A DNA stretch of 64,000 nucleotides from Streptomyces litmocidini (GCF_014649755.1 NZ_BMTQ01000008.1:62001-126000); one strand, 5' to 3'; shown: positions 16,024-25,518, numbered from the stretch's first letter. Program-made: numbers and translations. Notes: a model not told the origin generated them from the letters alone.

Positions 16024-16809
16024 TCAGTCCCTCTCGGGGCGGTAGACGGTCCCGGGCTCGGCCTTGCCGGGCGCGAGGAGCTCCGGCACCGTCACGAACG
16101 TGAAGCCCCGCTGCTTCAGCTCGTCGATGATCGAGGGCACGGCGGGCACCGTCCCGTCGTAGATGTCGTGGAGCAGGATGATCCCGTCGCGGTGCGCGTT
16201 GTCGAGCACGCGCTGCCGTATGAGCGCCGAGTCGGTGGTGGAGTAGTCCTTGGCCGTGATGCTCCACAGGACCTGGGCGAGTCCGAGGTCCCGGCTGACG
16301 TCGGACACCGTGCCGTCGGTGCGGCCCTGCGGCGGGCGCATGAGGGTGGGCTTCCGGCCGGTGATCTTCTCTATGGCGTCCTGGGTGCGGGAGAGCTCGT
16401 CACGGATCTCCGACTCGTCGAGGTCGGTCAGGATCCGGTGCGACCAGGTGTGGTTGGCGACCTCGTGGCCCTCGTCGGCGATGCGCCTGACCACGTCGGG
16501 ATAGCGGTCGACGTGCTTGCTGCCGAGGAGGAAGAAGGTGGCGGGCACCTGCTTCTCCTTGAGGACGTCGAGGAGATGAGGGGTGTCCTTGCCCGGCCCC
16601 GCGTCGAAGGTCAGGGCTATGCACTTGACCTGGGCGCAGTCGACGCGGCGGGGCGCGCCGCCCGCCTTGTCGTCCGTGCCGCCCTCCTGCCGGGCGTCCT
16701 GCGGAGTGACCGGGTCGACTCCGCAGCCACCCAGCGTCAGCATCAGCGACACCGCGGCGAGCAGTGCCGTGCCGACCGCTTTGCCGCGGCCGGACCTGGA
16801 TCGGAACAT
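16024..16809 (-). CDS. polysaccharide deacetylase lipoprotein (NodB domain)
   Basis: The 261-residue secreted lipoprotein has a basic start, a hydrophobic run and lipobox LTLGGC (Cys 29). A NodB/CE4 domain follows from about residue 60: motif 1 is LTFDAGPG (Asp 69), motif 2 is HTWSH (His 120, His 124), motif 3 RPPQGRTD, then ILLHDIYDGTV. CE4 enzymes remove N-acetyl groups from peptidoglycan or chitin using a metal held by Asp-His-His. Motif 1 usually reads TFDDGP; here the second Asp is Ala, a variant that may change metal use. Transcribed alone. Confidence 0.9.
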   Translation of the reverse strand: MFRSRSGRGKAVGTALLAAVSLMLTLGGCGVDPVTPQDARQEGGTDDKAGGAPRRVDCAQVKCIALTFDAGPGKDTPHLLDVLKEKQVPATFFLLGSKHVDRYPDVVRRIADEGHEVANHTWSHRILTDLDESEIRDELSRTQDAIEKITGRKPTLMRPPQGRTDGTVSDVSRDLGLAQVLWSITAKDYSTTDSALIRQRVLDNAHRDGIILLHDIYDGTVPAVPSIIDELKQRGFTFVTVPELLAPGKAEPGTVYRPERD

Positions 16810-17001
16810 GGTGGACCCGCTTTCCCCGTGGTGTCTTCGGTACGGCCGTCACCGCTGGTCAGGGCGGCGCACGCGGCCGGAAGGCACTCTACACACGGTG
16901 TATACCGGGGATGTCGGCGGGGTCCTCCGCACGCTCACGGACGCACGAGAACCCCGGGCGGCGCCCGTCCGCGCCGCCCGGAGCGTCCACGCGTCCCGCC
17001 C

Positions 17002-17379
17002 TCAGCGGGACGCGAGCAACAGCCGGGCCTCGGTCTCCTGGTCGCCGGAGACGGCCTGCAGGGACTGGATGTCGAAGCCGGTGGCGAGCACCTTCTCGAC
17101 CTCGTCGACGGCGCGGTAGCCGCCGGTGAGCGTGACTCCGACCGGGGCGGTCAGGTGGACGGGCCCCACCTCCTCGTGCCGTCCGCCGGCCGTGTCGAAG
17201 GTGGCGGTCCAGACGGTGGGGGCCGGCCCCGTGGCCGACTGGGGTTGCGGTGTCGACGTGTCCTCCATCTGGTAGACCCGGTCGAGGACGTCGAACACGG
17301 CCTGGGCGTCCTCCTTGCAGCAGTCGTTGAGCTGCACGGTGACGTCGGTGTCGATGTGCAAGTCGTACACGTCGCTCAT
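17002..17379 (-). CDS. hypothetical protein
   Basis: About 126 residues, starting MSDVYDLHIDTDVTVQLNDC. I do not recognise a family. It alternates beta strands (VTVQLND, PTVWTATFD, VHLTAPVGVTLTGGY) with a helix (EDAQAVFDVLDRVYQM). It has no export signal, so is probably cytoplasmic. GAGGAG abuts the ATG at 17379; a GTG at 17370 would give a better 9-base spacing, so the start may be three codons later. It precedes the DNA-ligase gene region but faces away from no clear partner. Confidence 0.6.
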   Translation of the reverse strand: MSDVYDLHIDTDVTVQLNDCCKEDAQAVFDVLDRVYQMEDTSTPQPQSATGPAPTVWTATFDTAGGRHEEVGPVHLTAPVGVTLTGGYRAVDEVEKVLATGFDIQSLQAVSGDQETEARLLLASR

Positions 17380-17496
17380 CTCCTCGCGGCCCGCCGGCCT
17401 GTCGTGCTGCCACGCGCTCCTCGTGCCGGGCACTCGTCGTGCCACGCCTCCAGCATCCCTCGCGGGCGGCCGCCCCGCGAGGGCCGCCCCTCCCGG

Positions 17497-19044
17497 TCAG
17501 CGGCCTCCGACGACGCGCTCGACGGTGTCGGCCTCCGAGGCACGTTTGTCGGGCCGGTGGCGCACGACCCGGGCGAAGCGGAGCGTGACGCCCGCCGGGT
17601 AGCGCGTCGAGACCTGAAGCCCGTCGTACGCGATCTCCACGACGAGTTCGGGCCGTACGCGTACGGTGAGGCCGTCGTCCGACACGGCGAGCTCCCGGAG
17701 CCGCTCGGTCTGCCAGCGCAGCATCTCGTCGGTGAGCCCCTTGAAGGTCTTTCCGAGCATGACGAAGCCGCCGTCGGCGGTCCGCGCGCCGAGGTGGAGG
17801 TTGGAGAGCAGTCCGGTTCTGCGGCCGTGCCCCCGTTCCACGGCGAGCACGACGAGGTCGACGGTGTGGACGGGTTTCACCTTCAACCAGGTGCGCCCCC
17901 GCCGACCGGCCACATAAGGCGCCTCCAGCGCCTTGACGAGCACGCCTTCGTGTCCCCGTGCCAGGGTGTCCGCGTAGAACCGCTCGGCGGCCGCGGTCTG
18001 CGCGGGATCGGCCGGATCGGTGACGACGGCACGGAGGACCCGCTGCGACTCCGGAAGCAGGCGGGCGAGGACCGCGTGCCGCTCCAGGCCCGGCCGGTCG
18101 ATCAGTTCCTCCCCTTCCCTCGCGAGGACGTCGAAGAAGACCGCCGTGAGAGGAAGCACGGCGCGCGCACCGGCCACGTCGACCCGGGAACCCACCCGGG
18201 CGGAGATCGTCTGGAAGGACACGGGCCTACCGCTCCCGGAATCGAGCGCGATCACCTCGCCGTCCAGAATGAACCCGTCGGCGTCGACCGCACGGGCCGT
18301 CGCGACCACCTCGGGAAGACGGTCGGTGATGTCGTCGAGCGAACGGGTGTACACCCGGACGTCGTCACCACGCCGGTGCACCTGGACGCGGATCCCGTCG
18401 AGCTTCTCCTCGACCGCGCACGGCCCCAGGTCGGCGATCGCCTCGGCGACGGAAGCGGCGGTGTGGGCGAGCATGGGCTGCACGGGACTGCCGACCCGCA
18501 GGGTGAACCGCTCCAGCGCGGCGGCCCCGTCGGCCAGCACGGCCCGGGCGACCGGGGGCAACGAGCCTTCGAGCATCACGGCGCGCCTCAGTTCGAGGGC
18601 GGGCACCCCGGCGGCCCGTGCGACCCCCTCCAGAGCGATGGCGTCGAGAGCCCCCTGTCGCACCTCTCCCGTCAGCAACCGCACCAGGAGTTCCTGTTCG
18701 TCGCGGGTGGCGGCGGAGAACAGTCCGCGGACGAGCCGGCTCCGCTCCGCGCGGGCCCCGGCGCCCGAGACGGCGGCGAGTTCCGCCATCGTCGCGTCGA
18801 CCTGCCCGAGCGTGAGAGCGGAGCCCTCGGCAGGCGGAACGGCCGGCGGGACGACGTCCTTGAGGACGCTCCATCCGACCCCGATGCGCCCCTGCGGCAA
18901 CCGCCCGGACAGATACGCGATGACGAGCGGGCTCTCGTCGGGCTCGGCCCCGGCGAACAGCTCGGCCAGCAGCGCGATCTTGCGCGAGCGCGCGGAGGCG
19001 GCGGTGACCTCCCGGGACACTTCCGCCACACGTGCCAGCAGCAT
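17497..19044 (-). CDS. ATP-dependent DNA ligase (LigB type)
   Basis: The 515-residue enzyme seals nicks in duplex DNA. The adenylation motif I is VEEKLDGIRVQVH with the AMP-accepting Lys 214; motif III/IIIa FILDGEVIALD, motif IV EGVLVKALEAPY and motif V/VI WLKVKPVHTVDLVVLAVE, then R-rich OB-fold end (VTLRFARVVRHRPDK). An N-terminal DNA-binding domain (1-180, with LSGRLPQGRIGVGW) precedes it. This is the stand-alone ligase common in actinobacteria beside the essential NAD-dependent LigA and is probably used in repair. It lies 49 bases after the DUF6397-like gene and may be cotranscribed. Confidence 0.92.
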   Translation of the reverse strand: MLLARVAEVSREVTAASARSRKIALLAELFAGAEPDESPLVIAYLSGRLPQGRIGVGWSVLKDVVPPAVPPAEGSALTLGQVDATMAELAAVSGAGARAERSRLVRGLFSAATRDEQELLVRLLTGEVRQGALDAIALEGVARAAGVPALELRRAVMLEGSLPPVARAVLADGAAALERFTLRVGSPVQPMLAHTAASVAEAIADLGPCAVEEKLDGIRVQVHRRGDDVRVYTRSLDDITDRLPEVVATARAVDADGFILDGEVIALDSGSGRPVSFQTISARVGSRVDVAGARAVLPLTAVFFDVLAREGEELIDRPGLERHAVLARLLPESQRVLRAVVTDPADPAQTAAAERFYADTLARGHEGVLVKALEAPYVAGRRGRTWLKVKPVHTVDLVVLAVERGHGRRTGLLSNLHLGARTADGGFVMLGKTFKGLTDEMLRWQTERLRELAVSDDGLTVRVRPELVVEIAYDGLQVSTRYPAGVTLRFARVVRHRPDKRASEADTVERVVGGR

Positions 19045-19093
19045 GGGCCCATCCTCTCCATCGCCCGCCCCGGCCGCACGTCAGAACGTCCCG

Positions 19094-20176
19094 TCAGGGC
19101 CAGGCCGTCGGACGCCTCCGTCGTCGGGGCCGCGCCGTGCCCGCCGTCCTCCCCCTCCGGAAACGCTCCAGGAGCCCCGCACGCGCCGGACGGCCCGCCG
19201 ACCGGCCGATCGCCATGGGCCGCCCCACGGGAGCGGAGACCGTCACCACCGGGGCCGCGGCCCCCGAGGCCGCCGTCACCGCCTCCCCTCGAACCGGCGC
19301 CTCCGGAACCGCCTTCCCGCGAACCGGCACCATCGGAACCGCCCCTGCCCGAAGCAGCCCAGCCGTCGGCATCGTCGACGCCGACGCACCGACTCCCTCC
19401 GCACGCGTCTCGCCGGGACGCGGGGCCTGTCGCTCCGCCCGCGCCTCGTCCAGCGCCAGGGCGAGGCTCAGTCGATGCCAGAGGATCTCGTCCGGGTCGT
19501 CGGCCAGCGTCAGCCGCTCGGCGACCTCACGCGCCACCGGCGGCACCGGCATCCCGGGGGGCGGGGGCGGGCGCAACCGGTCCAGGTGCGTGCGCTCGTA
19601 CGGATCGTCGACGACCTCGGCCACCTGGACCGGGTCGAGCAGGGAGGCGATGGCGGCGGCCCGCGCCCAGGGGTCCTCGGTGGCCCGGAGCAACAGGGCG
19701 AGCCGCCGCGCCCGCCAGTTCCTCGCCCGTCGGTCCTCGTGCGCCGCGAGACGCTCGCGGAGGTGCAGCGGCAGCCGCCCGGTGAGGAGAGCAGGGCAGG
19801 TGAGGCCGAGCTCGACGACCTCCTGGGCCAGATACATCCACACCACCGTCCGGTAGCGGTTCAACGAGAACCGCACCGGACTGACGTGCCCCGTCCGGGC
19901 CAGCCGGGTGAACCGGTCGGCGGTGATTCCGAGGAGGGCGGCGGCCTCCCTCGTACCGACCGCGCGCACCCGCTCGCGCAGGCCGGCGGGGAAGTCCGGG
20001 GCGGCCCTGAGTCGGTCGAGCTCTCGCCGCTCGACCCGCCGCCGCTCCCCCTCTCCGACCGGCACCGTCCTCACCAGGCCGAGCTGGAGCGCGAGTCGGA
20101 GCTCGTCGCGCCTCAGTTCCAGTTCCTGCGCGGCCCGTCCCGGCGCCACCGTGCGCGCCCCTTCGTCCACCGCCAT
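19094..20176 (-). CDS. DUF6397-like helix-turn-helix protein
   Basis: The 360-residue protein begins with two helix-turn-helix-like units (AAQELELRRDELRLALQLG; TREAAALLGITADRFTRLAR) then HVSPVRFSLNRYRTVVWMYL and a helical middle ending DDPDEILWHRLSLALALDEA. The last 100 residues are low-complexity Ala/Pro/Val/Arg. This pattern is what I know as the Streptomyces-specific DUF6397; assignment is from memory. The first segment resembles a MerR-type DNA-reading helix, so DNA binding is plausible. The ATG at 20176 follows GGGAGGG at 7 bases; longer frames upstream are noncoding. Confidence 0.7.
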   Translation of the reverse strand: MAVDEGARTVAPGRAAQELELRRDELRLALQLGLVRTVPVGEGERRRVERRELDRLRAAPDFPAGLRERVRAVGTREAAALLGITADRFTRLARTGHVSPVRFSLNRYRTVVWMYLAQEVVELGLTCPALLTGRLPLHLRERLAAHEDRRARNWRARRLALLLRATEDPWARAAAIASLLDPVQVAEVVDDPYERTHLDRLRPPPPPGMPVPPVAREVAERLTLADDPDEILWHRLSLALALDEARAERQAPRPGETRAEGVGASASTMPTAGLLRAGAVPMVPVRGKAVPEAPVRGEAVTAASGAAAPVVTVSAPVGRPMAIGRSAGRPARAGLLERFRRGRTAGTARPRRRRRPTAWP

Positions 20177-20316
20177 TTCGCGGCCCTCCCCCTGCGTCCG
20201 TGCTCTCCTCAGACAGCGGGCCCCCGCGGCCCACGCAGAAAACCGTAACGCAGGGTGACGACAGTCGCACTCACTGTGGAAAAGGTCTGTGGACAACCCC
20301 CTCTCGGGCAGCGGTG

Positions 20317-20730
20317 TCAGAGCACGCCGTCGCCCGGGAGGCCGGGCTGCCGCGCCGCCACACCGAGGTGTTCCCCGACCCGGTTGACCAGCAGCGTCAT
20401 CTCGTACGCCACCTGACCGACGTCCGCCTCCGCCGCGCTCAGGACGCACAGGCAGCTGCCCTCGCCCGCCGCCGTCACGAAGAGCAGCGCGTCGTCGAAC
20501 TCCACCATCGTCTGTCGTGCCCGGCCCGCCCTGAAGTGCCGCCCCGAGCCCCGCGCCAGGCTGTGCAGACCGGAGGAGACGGCCGCCAGGTGCTCGGCGT
20601 CCTCGCGGACGAGTCCACTGCTCGCGCCCGTCACCAGGCCGTCGTTCGACAGCACCAACGCGTGTCGTATGTGTCCGACCCGCTGCGTCAGGTCGTCCAG
20701 GAGCCAGTCCAGTTCCTTGTCCAACGCCAT
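20317..20730 (-). CDS. roadblock/LC7 domain protein (extra CvnB paralogue)
   Basis: This 137-residue protein is one roadblock domain: ELDWLLDDLTQRVGHIRHAL, LSNDGLVTGASSGLVREDAE, HLAAVSSGLHSLARGSGRHF and ALLFVTAAGEGSCLCVLSA. It is clearly homologous to the CvnB protein encoded at 21932-22366 (same ELDWLLDDL start and same SNDGL turn). Roadblock proteins regulate small GTPases such as the neighbouring CvnD. Lying after CvnD, it makes this conservon a five-gene set. The 173-base gap before it holds three copies of GTGGTCC but no gene. Confidence 0.88.
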   Translation of the reverse strand: MALDKELDWLLDDLTQRVGHIRHALVLSNDGLVTGASSGLVREDAEHLAAVSSGLHSLARGSGRHFRAGRARQTMVEFDDALLFVTAAGEGSCLCVLSAAEADVGQVAYEMTLLVNRVGEHLGVAARQPGLPGDGVL

Positions 20731-20903
20731 CAGTGGTCCTCCCCCTAGCGGTTGCGTCCCCTCGGCCAGGACCTTGGTGGTCCTCAAGGCCTTCGTGGTC
20801 CGTCCCGTCGTGGTCCGCGTATCGCCGCAAGCCTTACGCACTGTCGTGGACAGGGCAAGCACCACATCACGCCCGCGCGTGCCGCGGACGCGGTGACGCC
20901 TCC

Positions 20904-21521
20904 TCAGCCGACCGTGTCCAGGAGCCGGGCGGTGTGCATCCGCCCGGCGTGTTCGACCAGGCGGATCAGCACTTCCTTCCCCGAGTCGCGGTCGCGCGCG
21001 TCGCACAGCACGACGGGCGTGCCGCGGTCCAGGTCGAGGGCGCGGGACACGTCGTGCGCCCCGTACGTACGCGCGCCCGTGAAGCAGTTGACCGCGACCA
21101 CGAAGGGGATCTTCCGGTGTTCGAAGTAGTCGACCGCCGGGAAGCAGTCCTCCAGGCGCCGCGTGTCGGCGAGGACGACGGCCCCCAGGGCGCCCTGCGA
21201 CAGTTCGTCCCAGAGGAACCAGAACCGGTCCTGGCCGGGCGTGCCGAAGAGGTAGAGCGAGAGCCCGGAGCGGATCGTGATGCGGCCGAAGTCCATGGCG
21301 ACGGTCGTGGTGGTCTTCTGGTCGACGCCTCCGGTGTCGTCGACGAGTTCCCCGGCCCTGCTGAGCCGTTCCTCCGTGCGCAGGGGCCTGATCTCGCTGA
21401 CCGCGCCGACGAGGGTGGTCTTCCCTACGCCGAATCCGCCGGCGACCAGGATCTTCAGCGCGAGGGCGGAGGTGTCCGCGTCGTCGTCCGCGCCGGTGCT
21501 CTCAGAGCGCTCGTAGGCCAT
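20904..21521 (-). CDS. cvnD: conservon GTP-binding protein CvnD
   Basis: The 205-residue Ras-like GTPase of the MglA-related conservon type. Walker A is GGFGVGKTT (P-loop near residue 28), switch II region LFGTPGQDRF, and base recognition near VAVNCFTGA (NxxD position changed to NCFT). Such proteins act at the membrane with CvnA-C as a signalling complex comparable to eukaryotic receptor/G-protein systems. The start overlaps the end of cvnC by 20 bases, the usual arrangement. Confidence 0.92.
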   Translation of the reverse strand: MAYERSESTGADDDADTSALALKILVAGGFGVGKTTLVGAVSEIRPLRTEERLSRAGELVDDTGGVDQKTTTTVAMDFGRITIRSGLSLYLFGTPGQDRFWFLWDELSQGALGAVVLADTRRLEDCFPAVDYFEHRKIPFVVAVNCFTGARTYGAHDVSRALDLDRGTPVVLCDARDRDSGKEVLIRLVEHAGRMHTARLLDTVG

Positions 21522-21918
21522 CGATTACTTCCCTCAGGATTCTTTCGTCAGGGAGCTGAGCGGGCGGTACGGGTCGGCTGACGCGTACGAAGCCCGATTC
21601 GAGGAGGTCGCCGAGGAGGACCCGGACGACCCCGACGGGCAGGTCGGCGTCGGCGGCGAGTTCGGCCACCGACTGGGTCTCGGCCCGGCACAGGGCCAGC
21701 AGGGACCGGTGCTCGGGGCCGAGGAGCGCTTCCTCCGCCGGTCCGGGCGGCTCGTCGTCCACGACGACGAGGGCGATGAGGTCGAACCGCACGTTGCTGG
21801 GGCCCGGTTTGGTCCGCCCTCCGGTCACGGCGTACGGGCGGACGAGCGGTCCCGCGTCGGCGTCGTACCACTGACTGCCCGGTACGGGCGGGCCGTCGCC
21901 GGTGCTGTCGTCGTTCAT
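21502..21918 (-). CDS. cvnC: conservon DUF742 protein CvnC
   Basis: The 138-residue protein belongs to DUF742: WYDADAGPLVRPYAVTGGRT at the front, then a winged-helix-like unit (LCRAETQSVAELAADADLPV, GVVRVLLGDLLESGFVRV) and the conserved ending ERILREVIDGLRAL. CvnC is thought to help bridge the kinase and GTPase in the conservon complex, though its biochemistry is unsettled. It lies 13 bases after cvnB. Confidence 0.92.
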   Translation of the reverse strand: MNDDSTGDGPPVPGSQWYDADAGPLVRPYAVTGGRTKPGPSNVRFDLIALVVVDDEPPGPAEEALLGPEHRSLLALCRAETQSVAELAADADLPVGVVRVLLGDLLESGFVRVSRPVPPAQLPDERILREVIDGLRAL

Positions 21919-21931
21919 CGTTCTCTCCGGG

Positions 21932-22366
21932 TCAGCCGGCGGCCGGCGGGGTCACCGTGAGGCGCGGCGGGGTGTGCAGGTGCTCGCCGACGCGCTTCAC
22001 GAGCCGGGCCATCTCGTAGGCGATGAGGCCGATGTCGGCGCTAGCGGAGCTGAGGACGGCGAGGCAGGAGCCGTCTCCCGCCGCGGCGACGAAGAGGAAG
22101 CCGTCGTCCATCTCGACCATCGTCTGGCGGACTCCGCCGGTGTGGAACTGCCGTCCGGCGCCCTTGGCGAGGCTGTGGAAGCCGGAGGCGATGGCGGCCA
22201 GGTGCTCGGCGTCCTCACGGCTGAGCCCGTTGGAGGCGCCCACGGCGAGTCCGTCGTTCGAGAGCACCACGGTGTGGCGGACCTCGCGGACCCGCATGAC
22301 GAGGTCGTCGAGGAGCCAGTCCAGTTCGCCGGACCGGTGGTGCGGGATCCGCTCGTGGTCGATCAT
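21932..22366 (-). CDS. cvnB: conservon roadblock protein CvnB
   Basis: The 144-residue roadblock/LC7 protein (GELDWLLDDLVMRVREVRHT; LSNDGLAVGASNGLSREDAE; GSCLAVLSSASADIGLIAYE). It shares ATGA with the end of the kinase gene. In other conservons CvnB modulates the nucleotide state of CvnD. Close paralogue of the product of 20317-20730. Confidence 0.93.
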   Translation of the reverse strand: MIDHERIPHHRSGELDWLLDDLVMRVREVRHTVVLSNDGLAVGASNGLSREDAEHLAAIASGFHSLAKGAGRQFHTGGVRQTMVEMDDGFLFVAAAGDGSCLAVLSSASADIGLIAYEMARLVKRVGEHLHTPPRLTVTPPAAG

Positions 22367-25300
22367 GCGTCGTCTCCTTCGGAGCGAGGGTCGAGAGGTG
22401 CGGTGCCGTGGCCGGGGCCGTGGCCCGTGTCGGTTCCGAAGCCCGTGCCGAGGGGTCGCCTGGCGCCCGGGGCGGCGCCGCCGCCCCGCTGCCAGCCGTC
22501 CCGGTACGCCGTCATGCGGTCCCGGACCTGTTCCGGGGTGCGCGCGTCCGTGCCGGGTGCGACCGGTGCGGGCACCGGTGCCGGGGCGGGTGCCTCGCGC
22601 AGCTGCGGAACGAGACTCGCCTGCCGTACGCGTCGGGGCAGTTCGCTCCCCGTCTCGTCCCGGACGGCCGGTGCGACGGGCGGCTGCCCCGCCGGAGGCG
22701 CCGGTACGGAGGGGCTGCGGCGGCGGAGTTCGGTCACTTCGGCGGAGGCGGAGGAAGGAGCGGGGGCGGAGGAAGGAGCGGGGCCGGGTGCGGGAGCGGG
22801 GCCGGGTGCGGGAGCGGGGCCGGGTGCGGGCACGGCGGTCGGGCGCGTCGGCTGCTGCGGGCGGGGGGCCGGAGGGGACTGTGACGGCCCCGGGGACGGC
22901 GTTCCGTCCGCCTGCGGGGGCAGGCCCGCGGGGCGCGTTCCCGGCTGCGGGTCGGCCCGGCGTCCGGACGCGGCGGGCGAGGGCGGGGTTCCGGGACGCG
23001 CCGGGGCGGCCGGCGGGACGGCTTGCGCGATCCGGGGCCGGCCGAAGCGGCGGGCCTCGGCGCGGTGCGCCTCCTCGCGCTCCCGCGCGGCGCGCTCGCC
23101 GTCGCCGGGCCGGGCCCCTGCGGGCCGGAATCCGCTCCGTGCGGCGTCGGCACCCGGCCCCTCCGGCGCGGGGGTACGGGGGTTCCCCGCGCGCGGGGGT
23201 CCGCCGTGGGGTGTGCCGGAGTCGGCCGTCGGCGCGCCGCGGCCGGGTGGCGGCGCGCCCTGGAGGAGATCGGTCGGGAGCAGGACGACGGCGGTCGTAC
23301 CGCCGTAGGGCGATGTCCTCAGGTGGACCTTGATGTCGTGGCGGGAGGAGAGGCGGCTGACCACGAAGAGGCCGAGCCGGTCGCTGTCGAAGAGGTCGAG
23401 GGCCTCGGACCGGGTGATGCGGGCGTTCGCCTCGGCGAGGGACTCCTTGCCCATGCCGAGCCCCCGGTCCTCGATCTCCAGGGCGTAGCCGTTGCCGACG
23501 GGTTCACCGCTGACCCGGACCTTGGTGTGGGGCGGGGAGAACTGGGCGGCGTTCTCGATGAGTTCGGCCAAGAGGTGGGTGAGGTCGGCGACGGCTCCGC
23601 CGACGACGGCCGTCTCGGGAAGTCGGCGCACCTCCACGCGCGCGTAGTCCTCGATCTCGGAGACGGCGGCGCGGACGACGTCGGTGAGGGGGACGGGCGT
23701 GCGCCAGGCGCGTCCCGGGGCGGCTCCGGAGAGGATGATCAGGCTCTCCGCGTGGCGCCGCATGCGGGTGGTGAGGTGGTCCAGCCGGAAGAGGTCGCCG
23801 AGCTCGTTGGGATCGTCGGCGCGCCGTTCCATGCTGTCCAGGAGGTTGAGCTGGCGGTGGACGAGGACCTGGCTGCGTCGGGCGAGGTTGACGAACACCC
23901 CGGAGATGCCGCTGGCGAGTTCGGCGCGTTCGACGGCGGCGGAGAGCGCCGCGCGGTGGACGGTGGTGAGCGCCTCGCCGACCTGGCCGACCTCGTCCTG
24001 GGAGGCGGGTCCGGGCGGCGCTTCGGCCCGGACGTCGATCTCCTCGCCCGCGCGGAGCCGGCGCATGGCCGCGGGGAGTTTGCGGCGCGCGATGTCGAGG
24101 GCGGTGTTGCGGAGGCTGACGAGCTCGACGACGAGGCCGCGGCCGATCCGCACGGAGATGACGAGCGAGGCGGCGACGGCGGCGAGGCCGAGGACGACCG
24201 CCGCGCCGCTCGCCGTGAGGACGCCGGCGAGGGGGTCGGAGCGGTCGGCGGCCGCGCGGCGCGCGTCGGTCTCGATCGCGGCGAGTCCGTCGTGAACGGC
24301 CGCGAGGGCGTCGTCCCACTCGGTGGAGGTGACCGCCTGGGCGGCGGGGCGGCCGGGGTCGGCGGCGCTGACCCGGTCCTCCGCCCGGACCAGCCGGGCG
24401 TGGTCGCCGCCGGCGGAGAGGCGGGTCCAGGCCGCGCGGGCGGCGGCGGGCAGGTCGGCGGCGGACGATTCGGCGAGGGTGCGCCGGGTCTCGACGGCCC
24501 CGGAGAAGTCGCGGAGCCGGTCGGGGGAGAACCGACCGGTGAGGTGGGCGGAGGTGAGGAGGGCGTCCTCGCGGGACAGCATCTCGCCGGCCCGGCCGAA
24601 TTCGAGGAGTACGCGCGCGTCGGACCCCTGCTCGGCGTCCTGGACGCCGGTGAGGGCGCCGTCGACCGCGAAGGCGGCGGAGATGGCGTCCGTGTACTCC
24701 TCGTACGTCCGGTCCCAGTCGGCGCGCCCGTCGGCCGCGGCGGTACGGAGCCGGGCGAGGCCCTCGACCTCACCGACGAACGCGTCCACCCGGACGGCGA
24801 CGTCGTGGGGCAGGTCCCCGGTGTCGCCGACGGTGTGCGAGCCGTCCAGGCGGAGCCGGGCGACGGCCTCGTCCGTCCGGCGGATCCGGTCCTCGAGTTC
24901 GGCGGCCCGGGCGGTGCCGGGCGCCGCGACCTGGCGTACGGCGGCGCGTCGTTCGGCCTGGAGGGCGGTGAGGGCGGCCGTCACGGGTTCGCGGACCTCG
25001 GCGTCGACGCGCTGGAGCCGGCGGAGGTCGGCGACGTCCTGCGCGGTGGTGACGGTGGCGAAGCCCCAGAGGGCGAAGAGCGAGACGACCGGGACCATCA
25101 GGAGCGAGACGATCTTGGCGCGGACCGAGCGGGGGCGCAGCGCGTGGAACGCGGAACGGGCACGGTGCCCGTCGGGCGGCGGAAGCCCGACGGAGGTCCC
25201 GGGGCGTTCGGAGGGCCGCGTCGGGGGCCGTCCGGAGGTCGCTCCCGAGGTGTGCGCGGTCGCGTCGGCGGCGCCCGGCGTCGAGGTGCCCGTGCGCCCC

Positions 25301-25434
25301 GCGGTCGGCGGGGTCCCGGGGGGCCGCTCCCCCGGCTCGTCGGCGGGCGGGCCCGCGTGTGCGCGCCGCCCGCGCGCGGCCGCCGGTGGCGGCGTGGCCG
25401 CCTCGGCGTCCTTGGTCCTGCGGGGAGTTCGCAT
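22363..25434 (-). CDS. cvnA: conservon sensor histidine kinase CvnA (nitrate/nitrite sensor-like)
   Basis: A 1023-residue membrane kinase. A Pro-rich cytoplasmic N-tail (1-100) precedes helix IVSLLMVPVVSLFALWGFA (about 108-128). An extracellular helical NIT-type sensor domain (130-395) follows, then a second helix (GAAVVLGLAAVAASLVIS), a HAMP-like linker and an HATPase domain (AELIENAAQFSPPHTKV N-box; IEDRGLGMG G-box; SDRLGLFVVSRLS). A typical phospho-accepting His box is not obvious, as in other CvnA proteins. The last 300 residues are disordered Pro/Ala, including a three-fold APGP repeat (DNA repeats near 22787-22835). Confidence 0.92.
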   Translation of the reverse strand: MRTPRRTKDAEAATPPPAAARGRRAHAGPPADEPGERPPGTPPTAGRTGTSTPGAADATAHTSGATSGRPPTRPSERPGTSVGLPPPDGHRARSAFHALRPRSVRAKIVSLLMVPVVSLFALWGFATVTTAQDVADLRRLQRVDAEVREPVTAALTALQAERRAAVRQVAAPGTARAAELEDRIRRTDEAVARLRLDGSHTVGDTGDLPHDVAVRVDAFVGEVEGLARLRTAAADGRADWDRTYEEYTDAISAAFAVDGALTGVQDAEQGSDARVLLEFGRAGEMLSREDALLTSAHLTGRFSPDRLRDFSGAVETRRTLAESSAADLPAAARAAWTRLSAGGDHARLVRAEDRVSAADPGRPAAQAVTSTEWDDALAAVHDGLAAIETDARRAAADRSDPLAGVLTASGAAVVLGLAAVAASLVISVRIGRGLVVELVSLRNTALDIARRKLPAAMRRLRAGEEIDVRAEAPPGPASQDEVGQVGEALTTVHRAALSAAVERAELASGISGVFVNLARRSQVLVHRQLNLLDSMERRADDPNELGDLFRLDHLTTRMRRHAESLIILSGAAPGRAWRTPVPLTDVVRAAVSEIEDYARVEVRRLPETAVVGGAVADLTHLLAELIENAAQFSPPHTKVRVSGEPVGNGYALEIEDRGLGMGKESLAEANARITRSEALDLFDSDRLGLFVVSRLSSRHDIKVHLRTSPYGGTTAVVLLPTDLLQGAPPPGRGAPTADSGTPHGGPPRAGNPRTPAPEGPGADAARSGFRPAGARPGDGERAAREREEAHRAEARRFGRPRIAQAVPPAAPARPGTPPSPAASGRRADPQPGTRPAGLPPQADGTPSPGPSQSPPAPRPQQPTRPTAVPAPGPAPAPGPAPAPGPAPSSAPAPSSASAEVTELRRRSPSVPAPPAGQPPVAPAVRDETGSELPRRVRQASLVPQLREAPAPAPVPAPVAPGTDARTPEQVRDRMTAYRDGWQRGGGAAPGARRPLGTGFGTDTGHGPGHGTAPLDPRSEGDDA

Positions 25435-25518
25435 GGCCTCCTCGTTCCGGCTGTGTCCGTGCTCGGGTGCGGTGGGGCGTGGCGCGGGTGCGCCAGGGGG
25501 TCGGATCAGGTCGTGGGC

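Noticed and set aside
15964..19785. A very long open plus-strand frame
   Set aside because: It spans several genes on the other strand (deacetylase, ligase, DUF6397-like), all with recognisable motifs; the frame is open only because of high GC.
22023..23333. Long plus-strand frames opposite the CvnA kinase
   Set aside because: Arg/Pro/Gly-rich composition without motifs; shadow of the Pro/Ala tail of CvnA.
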